NCBI GenBank assembly: GCA_017404545.1
Contig: JAFRCC010000005.1
Location: 70,227 to 134,226, forward strand
DNA length: 64,000 bases
Source of the DNA: Clostridia bacterium
Lineage (GTDB): Bacteria; Bacillota; Clostridia; TANB77; CAG-508
Direction: 5' to 3'
The notes under the pieces were generated by a model, which had not been told where the DNA came from, ran no database searches, and worked only from the letters and a program-made list of their open reading frames with translations. Positions 63,537 to 64,000 of the stretch are shown piece by piece. How positions within the stretch are numbered: the first letter of the stretch is position 1; every line of letters starts with the position of its first letter. Both the position numbers and the translations under genes were made by a program.

Positions 63537-64000
63537 ATGGAAGTTATAGATTGTTCAATAATAAAGGAAAAAGCTTATGTTGATAAGCTAGACAATGGAT
63601 TAAAGGTTATTATTGTACCTAAAAAGGAAACCAACAAAAAATACATTATATGGGGAACAAATTTTGGGTCGAATGATAATAGATTTATTTATCCAGAAAC
63701 AGGTGAAGAGGTTATTGTTCCTGATGGAGTTGCACATTTTTTAGAGCATAAAATGTTTGAACAACCAAATGGAACAAATAGCTTAGATACATTAATGTCT
63801 CTTGGTTTGGATGCAAACGCATATACAACAAACGATCATACTGCATATTTATTTGAATGTAGCGATGATAGTACTTTTTATAAGGGTCTTGACGAATTTA
63901 TGGATTACGTGCAAAGTCCATATTATACAGATCAAAACGTGGAGAAAGAGAAAGGAATCATTGGCCAAGAGATAATGATGTACGATGATGATCCTGGATT
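63537..64000 (+). CDS. M16-family zinc peptidase (YmfH type), cut by window end
   Basis: The partial product (about 154 residues) contains the M16 zinc motif HFLEH in GVAHFLEHKMFEQPNGTN, with the downstream Glu region EKEKGIIGQEIMMYDDDP. This is the active partner of the preceding gene. The gene runs past 64000. The start is uncertain: ATG 63537 is about 15 nt from the only GAAAGG site, longer than usual. Confidence 0.87.
   Translation, partial: MEVIDCSIIKEKAYVDKLDNGLKVIIVPKKETNKKYIIWGTNFGSNDNRFIYPETGEEVIVPDGVAHFLEHKMFEQPNGTNSLDTLMSLGLDANAYTTNDHTAYLFECSDDSTFYKGLDEFMDYVQSPYYTDQNVEKEKGIIGQEIMMYDDDPG

Overview
The window is chromosomal DNA of a low-GC, endospore-forming member of the Bacillota, most likely an anaerobic Clostridia lineage. 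The evidence is the very A+T-rich sequence, the strong ribosome binding sites, the Firmicutes-type SRP RNA, a ypeB germination gene, the dnaX-ybaB-recR and rpsU-yqeY blocks, and a complete type II fatty-acid cluster.

Layout. 1-1208 is a decayed intergenic stretch with probable remnants of a mobile replicon (a RepA_N-like fragment on + and a MobL-relaxase-like fragment on -). 1212-11957 holds a small unknown gene and then a fatty-acid operon: acyl ligase, birA, fabD, fabG, fabF, accB, fabZ, accC, accD, accA, fabI, acpP. There is no fabH and no recognisable regulator. 12006-15893 carries ttcA, initiator tRNA, two HPr-like genes with matching structured leaders, a GNAT acetyltransferase, an IS30-family remnant and tRNA-Arg(CCT). 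15923-22833 is housekeeping: tadA, SRP RNA, dnaX, ybaB, recR, a glycolipid glycosyltransferase and ypeB. 23031-36381 holds a J-domain protein, a VirD4/TraG coupling ATPase, and a type VII secretion locus (EssC, YukD and three WXG100-like proteins). 36569-40523 is a type III restriction-modification pair. 40709-41452 is rpsU-yqeY. 41523-62101 is a type IV secretion apparatus: three pilins, PrgI, VirB4, VirB6, VirB8-like proteins and a 2760-residue multi-enzyme cell-wall hydrolase. It has no relaxase, integrase or origin in view, so it looks like a resident translocation machine rather than an intact conjugative element. Two M16 peptidase genes close the window.

Main discovery. Four secretion genes (virD4, essC and two of three pilins) are each interrupted by a +1 frame change, and in every case the last zero-frame codon at the break is CGG. 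Skipping the C, or reading CGGN as one codon, restores the full conserved protein each time; in virD4 this regenerates an intact Walker A motif. I read every CGG trinucleotide in the annotated genes by eye. In-frame CGG is otherwise absent apart from one codon in each of the two HPr-like genes. This suggests CGG is (nearly) unassigned and used as a +1 recoding signal, concentrated in the two secretion machines. This is inference from sequence. Proteomics, a tRNA survey and relatives' genomes would decide it.

Second-rank items are a pair of HPr-like genes whose leaders share sequence and a compensating stem, the very large hydrolase, an A9 slippage site in dnaX followed at once by a -1 frame stop, and a palindromic operator candidate over the virB6 promoter.
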